A DNA stretch of 64,000 bases from Haliscomenobacter hydrossis DSM 1100 (GCF_000212735.1 NC_015510.1:6263001-6327000); one strand, 5' to 3'; numbered from the stretch's first letter, positions 15,597 to 24,828 are shown. Notes: a model not told the origin generated them from the sequence alone. Made by a program: numbers and translations.

Positions 15597-18500
15597 TCAA
15601 ATTACGCTCATGGTTTTCCCGCGCCACTCCACAGGCGTTATCCCAAATTCCTGCTTAAAAACTCTGGCAAAATAACTGGGGTCACTAAAACCACAGTCGT
15701 AAGCGACGGCAGTAATGCTCAGTTCAGGATCACGCAACAAAATTTTGGCGTGATTCAAACGAATGCTGCGGATGAACTGATTGGGCGAAAAACCCGTGAG
15801 CGCCTCCAGCTTCCGTTGCAACTGGCGTTGACTCAAATGGATGGCTTTGCACAATTGCTCTACACTAAAGGTGTGATCCGACAAATTGGCCTCAATACAT
15901 TCCCGAATTTTTTGCACAAAACTGTCTTCACTTTTTTCCAGAGCTGGTTCTTCCAGCGCTGCAAGCTTTCGCAAACCGAAAGCTTGCAGGTAATGCTGCT
16001 TCAATTTTTCCCGCAATTCCAATAGTTTTTTGATGCGCAGCCGCAGCTCCTCTGGCTGGAAAGGTTTTTCCAAGTACGCATCTGCACCGCGATCCAGACC
16101 AGTCAATTTGCTTTCAAAATCGGCTTTGGCCGTCAGTAAAATGATCGGGATATGGCTGCTGCGCTCGTCGTTGCGCAAGTGTTGACACAAGGTAAAGCCA
16201 TCCATGCGCGGCATCATCACGTCGCTGATGATCAGATCGGGGATGAGCTCGGTGGCTTTGTCAAATCCCTCCAGGCCGTCTTTGGCAAATTCCAGTCGGT
16301 ACTCTGGCAAACAGGAATGGAGGTAGGCGGCCACATCGGGGTTGTCTTCTACCAATAAAATCAATTGTCGGTAAGTCGTTTCTAGCGGAGTGGGCGTTGC
16401 GAGCTGCGGATTTGCTGTTGCTGCCCAGGACCCTGCCCAGGCATCAGGCAATCCTTCTGCAATGGTTTCAGCAGCCAATTGGAGCGGTAAAAGCACCGTG
16501 AATTCTGCACCTTTGTTGCTACCGGTTACCGGACTTTTTACCCGAATTTCTCCTTGCAACAAATTGACCAGTTCTTTGGTCAGCGCCAGACCAATCCCTG
16601 CACCTTCACCTTGCCGCGTAGGGCTGTCGTCAACCTGGTAAAAACGGTCGAAAATATGCGGCAACTGCTGTTCAGGAATGCCGATGCCCGTGTCTTTGAC
16701 GGTTATTTGTAAAAAGGGTTTTTCGTTTTGGAAACTGCGGTCGATGGACAGATAGATATTGCCAGATTCCGGGGTGAATTTCAAGGCATTGGACAATAAA
16801 TTGGAAACGATTTGCCGCAGTTTTTCCGGGTCATAAACACAATCCAACTCCTGCAAGGTGGACAAAAAATGCAATTGTTTTTGTTGGCTTTCGGCCAGTG
16901 AATGGAAGGATTCAACCATGTAGCGCAAAAACGCGATGACATCGCCCTGGATAAAGCGCAAGGCCATTTTACCACTTTCCAATCTGGACAAATCGAGCAT
17001 TTCATTGACCAATTGTAAGAGTTGTTGCCCATTGCGCAGGATCATCTCCTGCTTGAAGGCCAGATTTTCGCTGGGTTTTTCCAGGGTTTGTTGCGCCATC
17101 CCCAGGATCACGGTAAGGGGCGTGCGGAACTCGTGGGTGATGTTGGTGTACAAACGGGTTTTGGCGGTATCCAGTTCTTTGATGCGGGTTGCTTCACGGG
17201 TTTCGTAGGCCAGTTGAGCCTTTAGTTTTTCGCGATTGAGGTAAAAATGGAAGAGCGCCCTACCGGCAACCGTGAGCAGCAACAAATAACCTAAATAGGC
17301 CCACCTGGAACGCCACCAGGGCGGCAGTATTTTAATGTTGAGTTTTGCTACGTGGGGGCTCCAGATGCCTCGACTATTGCTCCCTTGCACCCGAAAGGTG
17401 TAACTCCCCGGAGGAAGGTGCAAGTAAGTTGCCGAACGTCGAGTGCCCGCCTCGATCCAGTCGGGATCAGCCCCGACCAGTTGGTAACGGTACTTGTTGA
17501 ACATCGATCCAGTATAATCGAGTGCGGCGTATTCCAGACTAAGGATATCCTGCAAGTGGTTCAACGTGATGCGCTCAGTGGTTTCGATGCTGGTGTGTAA
17601 AACTCCGGTGTCATCCCCAACCATGACGGGGTGGTTGTTGACAGAAATGTTGGTGATGAAAATCCGGGGTTGGTAATCGCGACCTAACATTGACTTGGGG
17701 TCAAAAACATTGAACCCGTTTACGCCACCGAAAGCCAGCTCGCCATTGGGAAATTTGGCTAAAGCCCCAGTATTGAATTCCTGGTGTTGCAAACCATCCG
17801 CTGTGCTAAAACTCCGAATGGTAAACTGTGGTTTTTGTGACTTGTCCTTTAAAGGGATGTGTTGACTCAGGCAAAAAATACCCCGGTTGGTACTGCCCCA
17901 CAAGTTTCCCTGCGCATCGGCCAGTAGGCCATAAACGACATTGTTGGGCAAGCCATCCGCCGTGCTCAAGTGTAGGAAATCTCCCGTTTTTTTGTCCAAC
18001 CGATTTAAGCCTACCCTTGTACAAATCCAAAGGTAACGCTGGGGATCGAGGGGATCGTCCAGAAAGCCCGTCACGTAGTTGTAACTAAGCGAATTGCGCT
18101 CATTCGGCTTGTTTCTGTACCAATGAAAATGAGGCTTAGTTTTGGAGAAATCCGCTTTAACAAACCCCTCCAGGGTCCCGATCCAGATCAGGCCGTCGCT
18201 TCCCTCGTACAGCGCAATAGACAGGGAATGATGCTGCATGGGTCTTGCCGGATCGGCAAAATTATACATTTCCACCTGATTGGTTCGGGGGTCAACGCGA
18301 GCCAGTGCTCCTTCTAAACCAGCCAGCCAGACATTGCCCTGCTGGTCTTCCAGGATCGGCTGTTTTTCTGCAAAAACGGCAGCGGTGATGGGGATATGGG
18401 TAGGGGTGCCGCCCGCCCGAAAACGAACGAGATCGGTGTTCGTCAAGGCCCAATGTTCAGCCGAGCGGGTGATCAATACATTGCTGACCTGGGAGGAAAT

Positions 18501-19757
18501 TGCACCCAGGCCATTCACTTTTAGGGCGTTGCCGCGCAGTTGGTACCAAAGCTTGCGGTAGGAATCAAGGTAAACCGAACCGTCGGGCGCTGGAATGATT
18601 CGACGGATGCTGATGCCCTCGGCATACTGTCGAAATTTATGCTGGTCAGGGTTGAACTTGTAGACACCATAATCATGTGTGCCCACTAACACCATGCCAG
18701 AGCGGTCGATGGCTAATGAAGTTAAAGGCGCGTTTAAATCCAGGGCGAGCACTTTTGACTGAAACCGATCTATTTTTTGCTCTTGGATAAGCGTATTTAA
18801 AGGAGTCTTTAATAGGGAAAAAAAAGGCTCCTCATGCCATTTTAATGGTTTACCGGGCTTCCATTGCCGCAGATCGAGACCATACAAACGGTTGCCTTTG
18901 ATCAACCACAGCTTTCCATCGGGGGCAACTTGTAGGTCAAGCACCTGGCTCAAGTTCTCAAAGAGTGGTGCAGCGCGTTTCCCATCCCAATGAAAAGGGG
19001 AATGGTTTTGGTCGCTGGCCCACAAAGTGCCATCGGAATTGGGGCAGGCTACTTCGAACGAATAGCCCTCAATGGCTTTGCGTAGCTGAAAGGTTTGAGG
19101 ATCAAGCTGATAGATGCGCCGGTCATCACCGCCCATCCAAACCCGGCCCTGGCTGTCTTTGGCAATCCCTGTCACATTAAGATTGTGGGGCAAGGTTAGC
19201 CGGCGTATTTTAGGCGGCGTATTTTTTTCAAAAAAATCATCGGCAAGTCCAATTACATTCAAGTCCGCAGCATCGGCAGCAACCAGGATATTACCCGCAG
19301 CATCTTCAGCAATGCAGCGTATCTGATTGCTGGACAAGCTCAAAGGGTCATTAGACCGGTATTGAATCCGTTGAAAACGCCCCGTTTTTTTATCGTAAAC
19401 ATTCAGTCCTTCATTGTCAGTTACGATCCAAATCCGGCCTTTGTGGTCCTCAAACAATTTCAGGATGCTATTGCTGGAAAGGGAATGTGGATCGTAAGTG
19501 TCATTGGTGAATACTTTGAGGTTGTACCCATCGAAGCGGTTGAGTCCGTCTTTGGTACCAAACCAAAGGAAACCTTCGCGGTCTTGCAAAATGTCGTAAA
19601 TCATGCCCTGGGAAAGCCCCTGCTGAATGGAAATGGATTCAAATGGAACTTGGGCAAAGCCTTGGACTGGCCTAATCAACACGATGAGCAGCATCCATAC
19701 CATGCACAGTACGGAACTTCGGCGGGAGACAGTAAGCGGTGTTTTGGGTTGTTTCAT
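15597..19757 (-). CDS. Hybrid two-component system regulator (HTCS), one-component sensor-kinase-regulator
   Basis: 1386 residues from the ATG at 19757 (MKQPKTPLTV); nine residues further upstream are less likely. Order: signal/anchor helix (residues 15-35); a 700-residue periplasmic propeller pair of Reg_prop units (GLSQGMIYDILQDREGFLWF, GRIWIVTDNEGLNVYD, GLIWIGTLEG); a Y_Y_Y domain (YRYQLVGADPDWIEAG, HLPPGSYTFRVQGSN); a membrane helix (WAYLGYLLLLTVAGRALFHF). Then come HisKA (ITHEFRTPLTVILG, phospho-His), HATPase (NLLSNALKFT, DTGIGIPE, GAGIGLALT), a receiver (LVEDNPDV, SDVMMPRMDG, LLTAKAD, EKPF) and an AraC helix-turn-helix (LSQRQLQRKLEALTGFS, AVAYDCGFSDPSYFARVFK). All catalytic residues are present. 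Such proteins sense a glycan fragment or metabolite and regulate nearby genes; the candidate target array is at 19844-19920. Confidence 0.95.
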   Translation of the reverse strand: MKQPKTPLTVSRRSSVLCMVWMLLIVLIRPVQGFAQVPFESISIQQGLSQGMIYDILQDREGFLWFGTKDGLNRFDGYNLKVFTNDTYDPHSLSSNSILKLFEDHKGRIWIVTDNEGLNVYDKKTGRFQRIQYRSNDPLSLSSNQIRCIAEDAAGNILVAADAADLNVIGLADDFFEKNTPPKIRRLTLPHNLNVTGIAKDSQGRVWMGGDDRRIYQLDPQTFQLRKAIEGYSFEVACPNSDGTLWASDQNHSPFHWDGKRAAPLFENLSQVLDLQVAPDGKLWLIKGNRLYGLDLRQWKPGKPLKWHEEPFFSLLKTPLNTLIQEQKIDRFQSKVLALDLNAPLTSLAIDRSGMVLVGTHDYGVYKFNPDQHKFRQYAEGISIRRIIPAPDGSVYLDSYRKLWYQLRGNALKVNGLGAISSQVSNVLITRSAEHWALTNTDLVRFRAGGTPTHIPITAAVFAEKQPILEDQQGNVWLAGLEGALARVDPRTNQVEMYNFADPARPMQHHSLSIALYEGSDGLIWIGTLEGFVKADFSKTKPHFHWYRNKPNERNSLSYNYVTGFLDDPLDPQRYLWICTRVGLNRLDKKTGDFLHLSTADGLPNNVVYGLLADAQGNLWGSTNRGIFCLSQHIPLKDKSQKPQFTIRSFSTADGLQHQEFNTGALAKFPNGELAFGGVNGFNVFDPKSMLGRDYQPRIFITNISVNNHPVMVGDDTGVLHTSIETTERITLNHLQDILSLEYAALDYTGSMFNKYRYQLVGADPDWIEAGTRRSATYLHLPPGSYTFRVQGSNSRGIWSPHVAKLNIKILPPWWRSRWAYLGYLLLLTVAGRALFHFYLNREKLKAQLAYETREATRIKELDTAKTRLYTNITHEFRTPLTVILGMAQQTLEKPSENLAFKQEMILRNGQQLLQLVNEMLDLSRLESGKMALRFIQGDVIAFLRYMVESFHSLAESQQKQLHFLSTLQELDCVYDPEKLRQIVSNLLSNALKFTPESGNIYLSIDRSFQNEKPFLQITVKDTGIGIPEQQLPHIFDRFYQVDDSPTRQGEGAGIGLALTKELVNLLQGEIRVKSPVTGSNKGAEFTVLLPLQLAAETIAEGLPDAWAGSWAATANPQLATPTPLETTYRQLILLVEDNPDVAAYLHSCLPEYRLEFAKDGLEGFDKATELIPDLIISDVMMPRMDGFTLCQHLRNDERSSHIPIILLTAKADFESKLTGLDRGADAYLEKPFQPEELRLRIKKLLELREKLKQHYLQAFGLRKLAALEEPALEKSEDSFVQKIRECIEANLSDHTFSVEQLCKAIHLSQRQLQRKLEALTGFSPNQFIRSIRLNHAKILLRDPELSITAVAYDCGFSDPSYFARVFKQEFGITPVEWRGKTMSVI

Positions 19758-19843
19758 GGCAAAGTAAAATGGGTCATAGTACAACGTAGAAGACTAGGTG
19801 TTGTGCCTAATTGGCTGGCAAAAAATTGCAGAAAGTCCAAAAA

Positions 19844-19920
19844 ATCCTGGCAATGTCCAGCAAATCCTGCCCATTGACCAAAACATCCTGCAAGTTGTCT
19901 GAAAAATGCAAGATTGTCAA
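19844..19920. promoter_or_regulatory. Array of about 21-bp direct repeats, candidate operator
   Basis: The motif ATCCTG occurs at 19844, 19864 and 19885, spacing 20 and 21 bp. A second element of type CAAnnTTGTC follows each (GGCAATGTCC, CCCATTGACC, GCAAGTTGTC) and once more at about 19910 (GCAAGATTGTC). Two helical turns per unit suits the two-helix AraC-type DNA-binding domain of the adjacent HTCS regulator. The array sits in the divergent gap between that gene and the TonB-C gene. Confidence 0.45.
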
Positions 19921-19973
19921 GAGGCCAGCCTTCACCTTTGTACCCGCATTTTTTCACTAAAACCCGACTTATT

Positions 19974-20435
19974 ATGAGAAAATTTTTTTTGCTCTTGGCG
20001 TTTGCCTTTTCACTCTTTTACCCCCTTAGCAAAGGGCAGGATTTTATTCCATTGCTACCTGAATCATACGCTAGAAGCTGTAGCTGCCAGCCCATCCACC
20101 AGGAAGTTTCCAGGGATTCACTGAACATTGATTTAGCAGCAGGTCAGCATCCGCCGCGATTTGAAGATTGGGACAATTATGTAAAAGGCAAGTCCATTTA
20201 CCCACAATTGGCTCGGGAAAACGGCATCGAAGGCACGGTCAGCGTGTTGGTCTATGTGTCCGAAAAAGGCCAGGTGACCAAAGCCCGGTTGCTCAAAGGG
20301 CTCGGTTTTGGCTGTGATGAGGCGGCGATAAACCTGGTTTATGCCATGCCCTGCTGGACTCCAGCATCCAATTATGGGATTCCCGTAAAAGGGAAAAAGG
20401 TGCTCGACATTAGTTTTAGGTTAACCCATGAATAG
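19974..20435 (+). CDS. Periplasmic TonB C-terminal domain protein
   Basis: 153 residues from the ATG at 19974. The start at 19914 would put a charged leader before the signal peptide RKFFLLLAFAFSLFYPLSKG. The mature part ends in a TonB_C domain: YPQLARENGIEGTVSVLVYV, SEKGQVTKARLLKGLGFGCD, EAAINLVYAM, KKVLDISFRL. Normal TonB proteins have a membrane anchor and a Pro-rich linker; both are missing and a cleavable signal is present. Such lone periplasmic TonB-C proteins occur in Bacteroidota and their role is unclear; they may act as outer-membrane or envelope interaction modules. CSCQPIHQEV after the signal gives two Cys that may form a disulphide. Confidence 0.8.
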   Translation: MRKFFLLLAFAFSLFYPLSKGQDFIPLLPESYARSCSCQPIHQEVSRDSLNIDLAAGQHPPRFEDWDNYVKGKSIYPQLARENGIEGTVSVLVYVSEKGQVTKARLLKGLGFGCDEAAINLVYAMPCWTPASNYGIPVKGKKVLDISFRLTHE

Positions 20436-20525
20436 TCGCGTCATGAACGCTTTTTGCGGAGTACCCATGGCCCTCGGGCTGTGGGTAGCTTCGATTTACT
20501 CAATCAATAGTCAAATCAACAGTCA

Positions 20526-21605
20526 ATGCAAAAATTCATACTACTGGCGAGCATCCTGGCTTTCCTCCTTTGTAACTGTTCCAAAGAAACATTTGAAGTA
20601 GATACTGCCTCAAAAACCTTTTTCCATGTAAAAAATGGGGACTACCTCATTCCGGTACTGCTCCGTGGCAACACGGCCAGCAAAAAAATCATCCTGTACG
20701 TTCAAGGTGGCCCCGCTGGCAATACCCTAGATTTTGCCACGGTAGATTATCCCGAATGGAAAAACACGCTGGAAAAAGATTACGCCATTGCCTATTACGA
20801 ACAAAGGGGCACCGGAAACCGCCAGGGAAATTTTGACTTTGGCCAGAACATCCTGCAGACTTACATCGAAGACCTGCATAAGGTTGCCGCATTTTTAAAA
20901 AAGGCCTATGGTGCTGAAATCATCATGATGGGCCACAGCTTTGGAGGTGGTTTGACCTTGCGGTACATGATTGAATATGGGCAATCTGGAATCCCTCAAA
21001 AATACATCGCGCTGAATGCGCCCGTAACCACCGATGTCAGTACGGCCAGCCTGCGCTGGCAATTCCGCCGAGCGTTTCTGTTCAATACCGCGAAGTTGGA
21101 GATCAGTCGAAACCGAAAGGTCGAGCGCTGGAACGAGGTATTGCAGTGGTTGGAAAAAACGCCCGTGATCGAAAGAATACCCGGAGATGCCCCTTTTCAA
21201 CTGATGCAGCAATGGAATGAATACGTGGAAGAATTGGTTTATCCCAACTATCCTGAAAAAACCGTGCAGGTCCGAGACTATTTAAAAGCTTTCTTTTTTT
21301 CTCCTTACAACCCCATTCCGGCTTACCTCCGCAAGGATTTTGAGGACAAGGGAATTGGCAGCCTCATTTTGCAAGAAGAAGAGAATTATGTACTGATCAA
21401 TCGTTTGGCTAAAATTGACCAGCAAGCAGTTTTGCTCATCACGGGCCGCTACGACGACATCTGTGTGCCGGAAGAACTGAGCTACGTTTTTGAAAAAATC
21501 CCTTCTCCTAAAAAACAACTCAAAATCATCGATGAAGCTGGGCATGATTCATTTTTGCACCGTGCTTCTGAATTCAATCAAACCCTTAAAGCCTTCATCC
21601 AATGA
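20526..21605 (+). CDS. Alpha/beta hydrolase lipoprotein (proline iminopeptidase-like)
   Basis: 359 residues. The N-terminus ends LLCNCSKE, consistent with a lipoprotein Cys followed by the S-K-E of Bacteroidota surface lipoproteins, though the residue before Cys18 (Asn) is unusual. The alpha/beta-hydrolase motifs are clear: VQGGPAGNTL (oxyanion HGGPG loop), YYEQRGTGNR (DQRG-type loop), GHSFGGG with Ser138, GRYDDICVP with the acid, and EAGHDSFLH with the His. The HGGPG and DQRG elements are those of the prolyl aminopeptidase (S33) branch, so release of N-terminal residues from peptides is likely, but esterase activity is possible. Its stop overlaps the next ATG by 4 bp. Confidence 0.85.
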   Translation: MQKFILLASILAFLLCNCSKETFEVDTASKTFFHVKNGDYLIPVLLRGNTASKKIILYVQGGPAGNTLDFATVDYPEWKNTLEKDYAIAYYEQRGTGNRQGNFDFGQNILQTYIEDLHKVAAFLKKAYGAEIIMMGHSFGGGLTLRYMIEYGQSGIPQKYIALNAPVTTDVSTASLRWQFRRAFLFNTAKLEISRNRKVERWNEVLQWLEKTPVIERIPGDAPFQLMQQWNEYVEELVYPNYPEKTVQVRDYLKAFFFSPYNPIPAYLRKDFEDKGIGSLILQEEENYVLINRLAKIDQQAVLLITGRYDDICVPEELSYVFEKIPSPKKQLKIIDEAGHDSFLHRASEFNQTLKAFIQ

Positions 21606-22174
21606 AACACCTGATTGTAATTGCATTTTTGGCCACCGCGGGTGTACTTGGAGCTCAAAGTGCCATTTCGCTGGCTTATTTTGGTGAAACGATCACCCAC
21701 CCTGGACTAAAAGTAGGCGTCAGCTTCCCTTTGTATCAATGGGAGCAACATAAAATGCGGCGCAATGGCCAGGAAAAATTGCTGGATAAAAGGATCGACT
21801 TGAGCCCGCAGCTGGGGTTTTATTACCACCAGGATTACCAAACCGGGCTTTTTGTGTTGCCCGAGCTCAGCTGCATCCGGCAAAATGCCAAGGGAAATTA
21901 TACTGCGTTGGGCATTGGCGCAGGATATATGCACACTCGGGTGCCTCGGGTGTACGATTTTGATGCAAGCGGCGAAATCGAGCAAATTGGCGCGGGCTAC
22001 CATTATTTCATCAGCAATTACTTTGCAACTTTTGGCAAAGACCTTAGTGTGAAAAAAGGAATCCCCTTGTCTATATACGCCAAACCGCAGTTGATGCATG
22101 CAGTGCCCAATGCCGGCAAAGGCATCTGGTATTTTGCTTTAGAACTTGGCTTAAGTGTTAAAATGAGCGAGTAG
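21602..22174 (+). CDS. Small outer-membrane beta-barrel-like protein, unknown function
   Basis: 190 residues with a signal peptide (KHLIVIAFLATAGVLGAQ). The rest alternates polar and hydrophobic residues with frequent aromatic girdle positions: SAISLAYFGETITHPGLKVGVSF, LSPQLGFYYHQDYQTGLFVL, YTALGIGAGYMHTRVP and WYFALELGLSVKM. A small 8-strand barrel is plausible. Start is fixed by the ATGA overlap with the hydrolase gene, so the two are co-transcribed and probably translationally coupled. No family is recognised. Confidence 0.65.
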   Translation: MKHLIVIAFLATAGVLGAQSAISLAYFGETITHPGLKVGVSFPLYQWEQHKMRRNGQEKLLDKRIDLSPQLGFYYHQDYQTGLFVLPELSCIRQNAKGNYTALGIGAGYMHTRVPRVYDFDASGEIEQIGAGYHYFISNYFATFGKDLSVKKGIPLSIYAKPQLMHAVPNAGKGIWYFALELGLSVKMSE

Positions 22175-22258
22175 TATCAACTTGGAGCTTGCTGTCCCTG
22201 CCTCTTTTACTCAGCCCTATTCGCCAATGTTGGGGGCAGGGTGGCAAGCCTTTTATTA

Positions 22259-22438
22259 GACTTGTTGCGACGAGAGACTGCTGGGCTGAAAAATGGTCTT
22301 TTTTCCCTGCTTTTCGTTTATTTTTTCGTCCATAGCGCTGTCCTGTCCCGATTTATCGGGGTATACACTCTAAAATAAGCCTCAATCAGGAAAAAAATCC
22401 CTTATTTTTCATCACAAGCGCTCTCGTCGCAACAAGTC
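22259..22438. mobile_element. 180-bp MITE-like element, copy 1
   Basis: 18-bp perfect terminal inverted repeats GACTTGTTGCGACGAGAG are flanked by TA on both sides (22257-22258 and 22439-22440). There is no reading frame. An inner palindrome (CCTGTCCCGATTTATCGGGG) marks the centre. It matches a second 180-bp element at 48321-48500 along its whole length with only scattered differences. Its right end is 5 bp from the stop codon of the GMC gene. Confidence 0.85.
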
Positions 22439-22442
22439 TATT

Positions 22443-24161
22443 CTACAAATTCCGCTTCTTCAACTCCTCCACCGCATTATTCGCTGCCCGCGCTGTAATC
22501 GCCATAAAGGTCAGCGAGGGGTTCTGTGTCGAGTTGCTGGTCATGCAGGCACCATCCGTGACGAACACGTTTTTGCAAGCGTGCAGTTGGTTCCATTTGT
22601 TGAGCAGAGAGGTTTTTGGGTCTTTGCCCATGCGTACCCCGCCCATCTCGTGGATGTCCAGCCCAGGAGCCTTATTCGGATTATCGTGGGTGCGGATATT
22701 GGTGAAACCGGCCGCCGTGTACATCTCCGTGAGTTGTTCGTGGAAATCCTTGATCATCTTTTCGTCGTTGTCGTCGTAGGCGACGGAGACTTTGAGGAGC
22801 GGAACGCCCCAGGCGTCGGTTTGTTTGTCGTCGAGCGCCACATAGTTGCTCTCCTTCGGAATGGTTTCGCCCATCATGTGCGAGCCTACGCGCCAGTTGC
22901 CGAATTTTCGGTTGGACAGGCTGGTTTTTAAATCCTCACCAATGCCGGAAGTATCATTGTAGGTCATGCGGCTGGCGCTGAACCCGGCGGCGTACCCGCG
23001 CAAAAAGTCGGTTTCCTGCTTGAACACGTTGCGGAAGCGCGGGATGTAGCTGCCATTGGGTCGGCTGCCCGCCGTGGTGCTGTCCAACATACCTTCGTAC
23101 TCTGCGGACATGGTGGTGCGGAAGTTGTGGAACGCGATGTATTTGCCCAAAAGCCCATTGTCGTTGCCCAAACCATTGGGGAAACGGGTAGACTTGGAGT
23201 TCAACAGAATGAGGTTGGTATTGATCGTGGCGGCGTTGACGAAGATGATTTTGGCGTAGTACTCCGTCATCTGTTTGGTGTTGGCATCTACTACACGTAC
23301 ACCCGTCGCCTTGTTTTTCTTTTCGTCAAAAATGATCGAATGCACCACCGAGTCGGGCTGCAAGGTCAATTTCCCGGTTTGTCTCGCCCAGGGAATGGTC
23401 GAGGAGTTGCTGCTAAAATACCCGCCAAAAGGACACCCGCGCTCACAGATGTTGCGGTGCTGGCATTTGCCCCGTCCCTGCTGCAAATGGATGGGTTGTG
23501 GCTGAGTCAGGTGCGCACAGCGGCCAATGATGATGGGTCGAGCGCCGTTGTACTTTTTAGCCATGACATCCGTGAAGTGTTTTTCCACGCAAGACTGCTC
23601 GTGTGGGGGCAAAAACTCACCGTCGGGTAATTGGGCCAAACCATCCTTATTGCCAGAGATGCCGGCAAAAATCTCCACGTAGCTGTACCAAGGTGCCAAT
23701 TCCGCATATGTGATGGGCCATTCCACCGCAAATCCATCACGGGCGGGGCCATCGAAGTCGTATTGCGACCAGCGCTGCGTACCCCGCGCCCACATCAGCG
23801 ACTTGCCGCCTACCTGATAACCCCGAATCCAGTCGAAGGGCTTTTCCTGGATGTAAGGATGCTCAGCATCTTTGACAAAAAAGTGCGCCGAGGTCTCATT
23901 GAACGCATAACAACGACTGGCGACGGGATTGGCATCCCGCATTTCCTTGGTGATTTGTCCGCCGTGTTTAAACTCCCAGGGGTTCATATTGGTAGTGGGG
24001 TAATCTTTAATGTGCTCTACGTTGGGGCCGCGCTCCAGCAAGAGGGTCTTCAAGCCTTTGCCCGTCAATTCTTTGGCCGACCATCCTCCGCTGATGCCGG
24101 AGCCAATCACAATGGCGTCGAAACTGCGCTTTTTGATGGAATCTATGTTTAGGTTTTGCAT
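22443..24161 (-). CDS. GMC-family FAD-dependent oxidoreductase
   Basis: 572 residues. IGSGISGGWSAKEL (residues 19-30) is the FAD-binding loop with LLLERG after it. QVGGKSLMWARGTQRW is the GMC N-terminal motif, and HEMGGVRMGKDP plus NSTQNPSLTFMAITARAA form the C-terminal domain with the catalytic His and Asn. ICERGCPFGGYFS carries a Cys pair typical of the gluconate/glucoside dehydrogenase branch. It oxidises an alcohol or sugar hydroxyl. The upstream gene (24319-24828) encodes its small subunit. No signal peptide is seen, so it is probably exported by piggy-back with the Tat-targeted small subunit. Stop codon is TAG at 22443, next to the MITE. Confidence 0.9.
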   Translation of the reverse strand: MQNLNIDSIKKRSFDAIVIGSGISGGWSAKELTGKGLKTLLLERGPNVEHIKDYPTTNMNPWEFKHGGQITKEMRDANPVASRCYAFNETSAHFFVKDAEHPYIQEKPFDWIRGYQVGGKSLMWARGTQRWSQYDFDGPARDGFAVEWPITYAELAPWYSYVEIFAGISGNKDGLAQLPDGEFLPPHEQSCVEKHFTDVMAKKYNGARPIIIGRCAHLTQPQPIHLQQGRGKCQHRNICERGCPFGGYFSSNSSTIPWARQTGKLTLQPDSVVHSIIFDEKKNKATGVRVVDANTKQMTEYYAKIIFVNAATINTNLILLNSKSTRFPNGLGNDNGLLGKYIAFHNFRTTMSAEYEGMLDSTTAGSRPNGSYIPRFRNVFKQETDFLRGYAAGFSASRMTYNDTSGIGEDLKTSLSNRKFGNWRVGSHMMGETIPKESNYVALDDKQTDAWGVPLLKVSVAYDDNDEKMIKDFHEQLTEMYTAAGFTNIRTHDNPNKAPGLDIHEMGGVRMGKDPKTSLLNKWNQLHACKNVFVTDGACMTSNSTQNPSLTFMAITARAANNAVEELKKRNL

Positions 24162-24190
24162 TGCTTGCGTCTGATTTGGGTGAAAAAAAT

Positions 24191-24323
24191 GTTGAGGGAA
24201 GTTGAGGAGGTTGAGAAGGTTTAGGAGGTTGAGAAGGTTTAGGCTACCGCAGCGACTTGGACGAGGGCATTGTCAAAATCGCTGCGGTAGCCTCAACCTT
24301 CTCAACCTCCTCAACTTCTCAAC
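24191..24323. repeat. Hairpin repeat (GTTGAGAAGG type) with CTACCGCAGCGA core
   Basis: Left arm units GTTGAGGAGG, TTGAGAAGGTTTAG repeat twice and then GGCTACCGCAGCGA. The right arm TCGCTGCGGTAGCCTCAACC plus TTCTCAACCTCCTCAACTTC mirrors them. It lies between the small-subunit gene and the GMC gene inside one operon, and the stop codon of the former is in the right arm. The inner CTACCGCAGCGA/TCGCTGCGGTAG is identical in the hairpin at 26163-26414. Confidence 0.8.
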
Positions 24324-24828
24324 CAACTGGCACACAGCCCTTGTAAAACCCTGGCACCATGTTGTACTTCGCAATGTTGACCAGGTAATACTCGGAGTTG
24401 GTGTACCCGCGGATCGTCAGGTTTTTGACCAGGCCGATGAAGGGCTTCGTGGCGGCATCATTGCTCATTTGGAGCAATAAATCGGTGCGCTGTTTGGCAT
24501 CGCATTGCACAAAAGGTTTGTTGTTGGCTTTGAGGGCCAGCTCTTCGGTTTTTAACAAGCCTTGTTTAAAGGTGTTTTTGGCGGTATCGTCGTAGCAGTC
24601 CTGAATCATGCGTTGTACAAACTGCTGCACTTTGAGTGATTTTGCTCCCGGCGTGTTGGTTTCCGGGATGAAGGTTTCCACAATTTCGGCCAATAAAATT
24701 TCATCGTTGAGGGCCAGTAAAGTACTGTTGCCAATGGAATCGGGTGTCCAGCTGTTTGCCCAGGCTGGAAGTGCTACCAAGCCGCCGAGAGCCACTCCAA
24801 GGCTTTTCATTGCAGCGCGTCTTTTCAT
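24319..24828 (-). CDS. Gluconate 2-dehydrogenase subunit 3 family protein
   Basis: 169 residues from the ATG at 24828 (MKRRAAMKSLG), a Tat-type signal: R-R followed by AAMKSLGVALGGLVALPAWA. The mature part is the small helical subunit: EILLAEIVETFIPETNTPGA, VQQFVQRMIQDCYDD, and NLTIRGYTNSEYYLVNI with a Gly/Val-rich end PGFYKGC. In this family the small subunit escorts and anchors the GMC flavoprotein in the periplasm. It lies immediately upstream of that gene, across a 157-bp gap filled by a hairpin. The start at 24900 would add residues before the twin-Arg and is not favoured. Confidence 0.85.
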   Translation of the reverse strand: MKRRAAMKSLGVALGGLVALPAWANSWTPDSIGNSTLLALNDEILLAEIVETFIPETNTPGAKSLKVQQFVQRMIQDCYDDTAKNTFKQGLLKTEELALKANNKPFVQCDAKQRTDLLLQMSNDAATKPFIGLVKNLTIRGYTNSEYYLVNIAKYNMVPGFYKGCVPVG

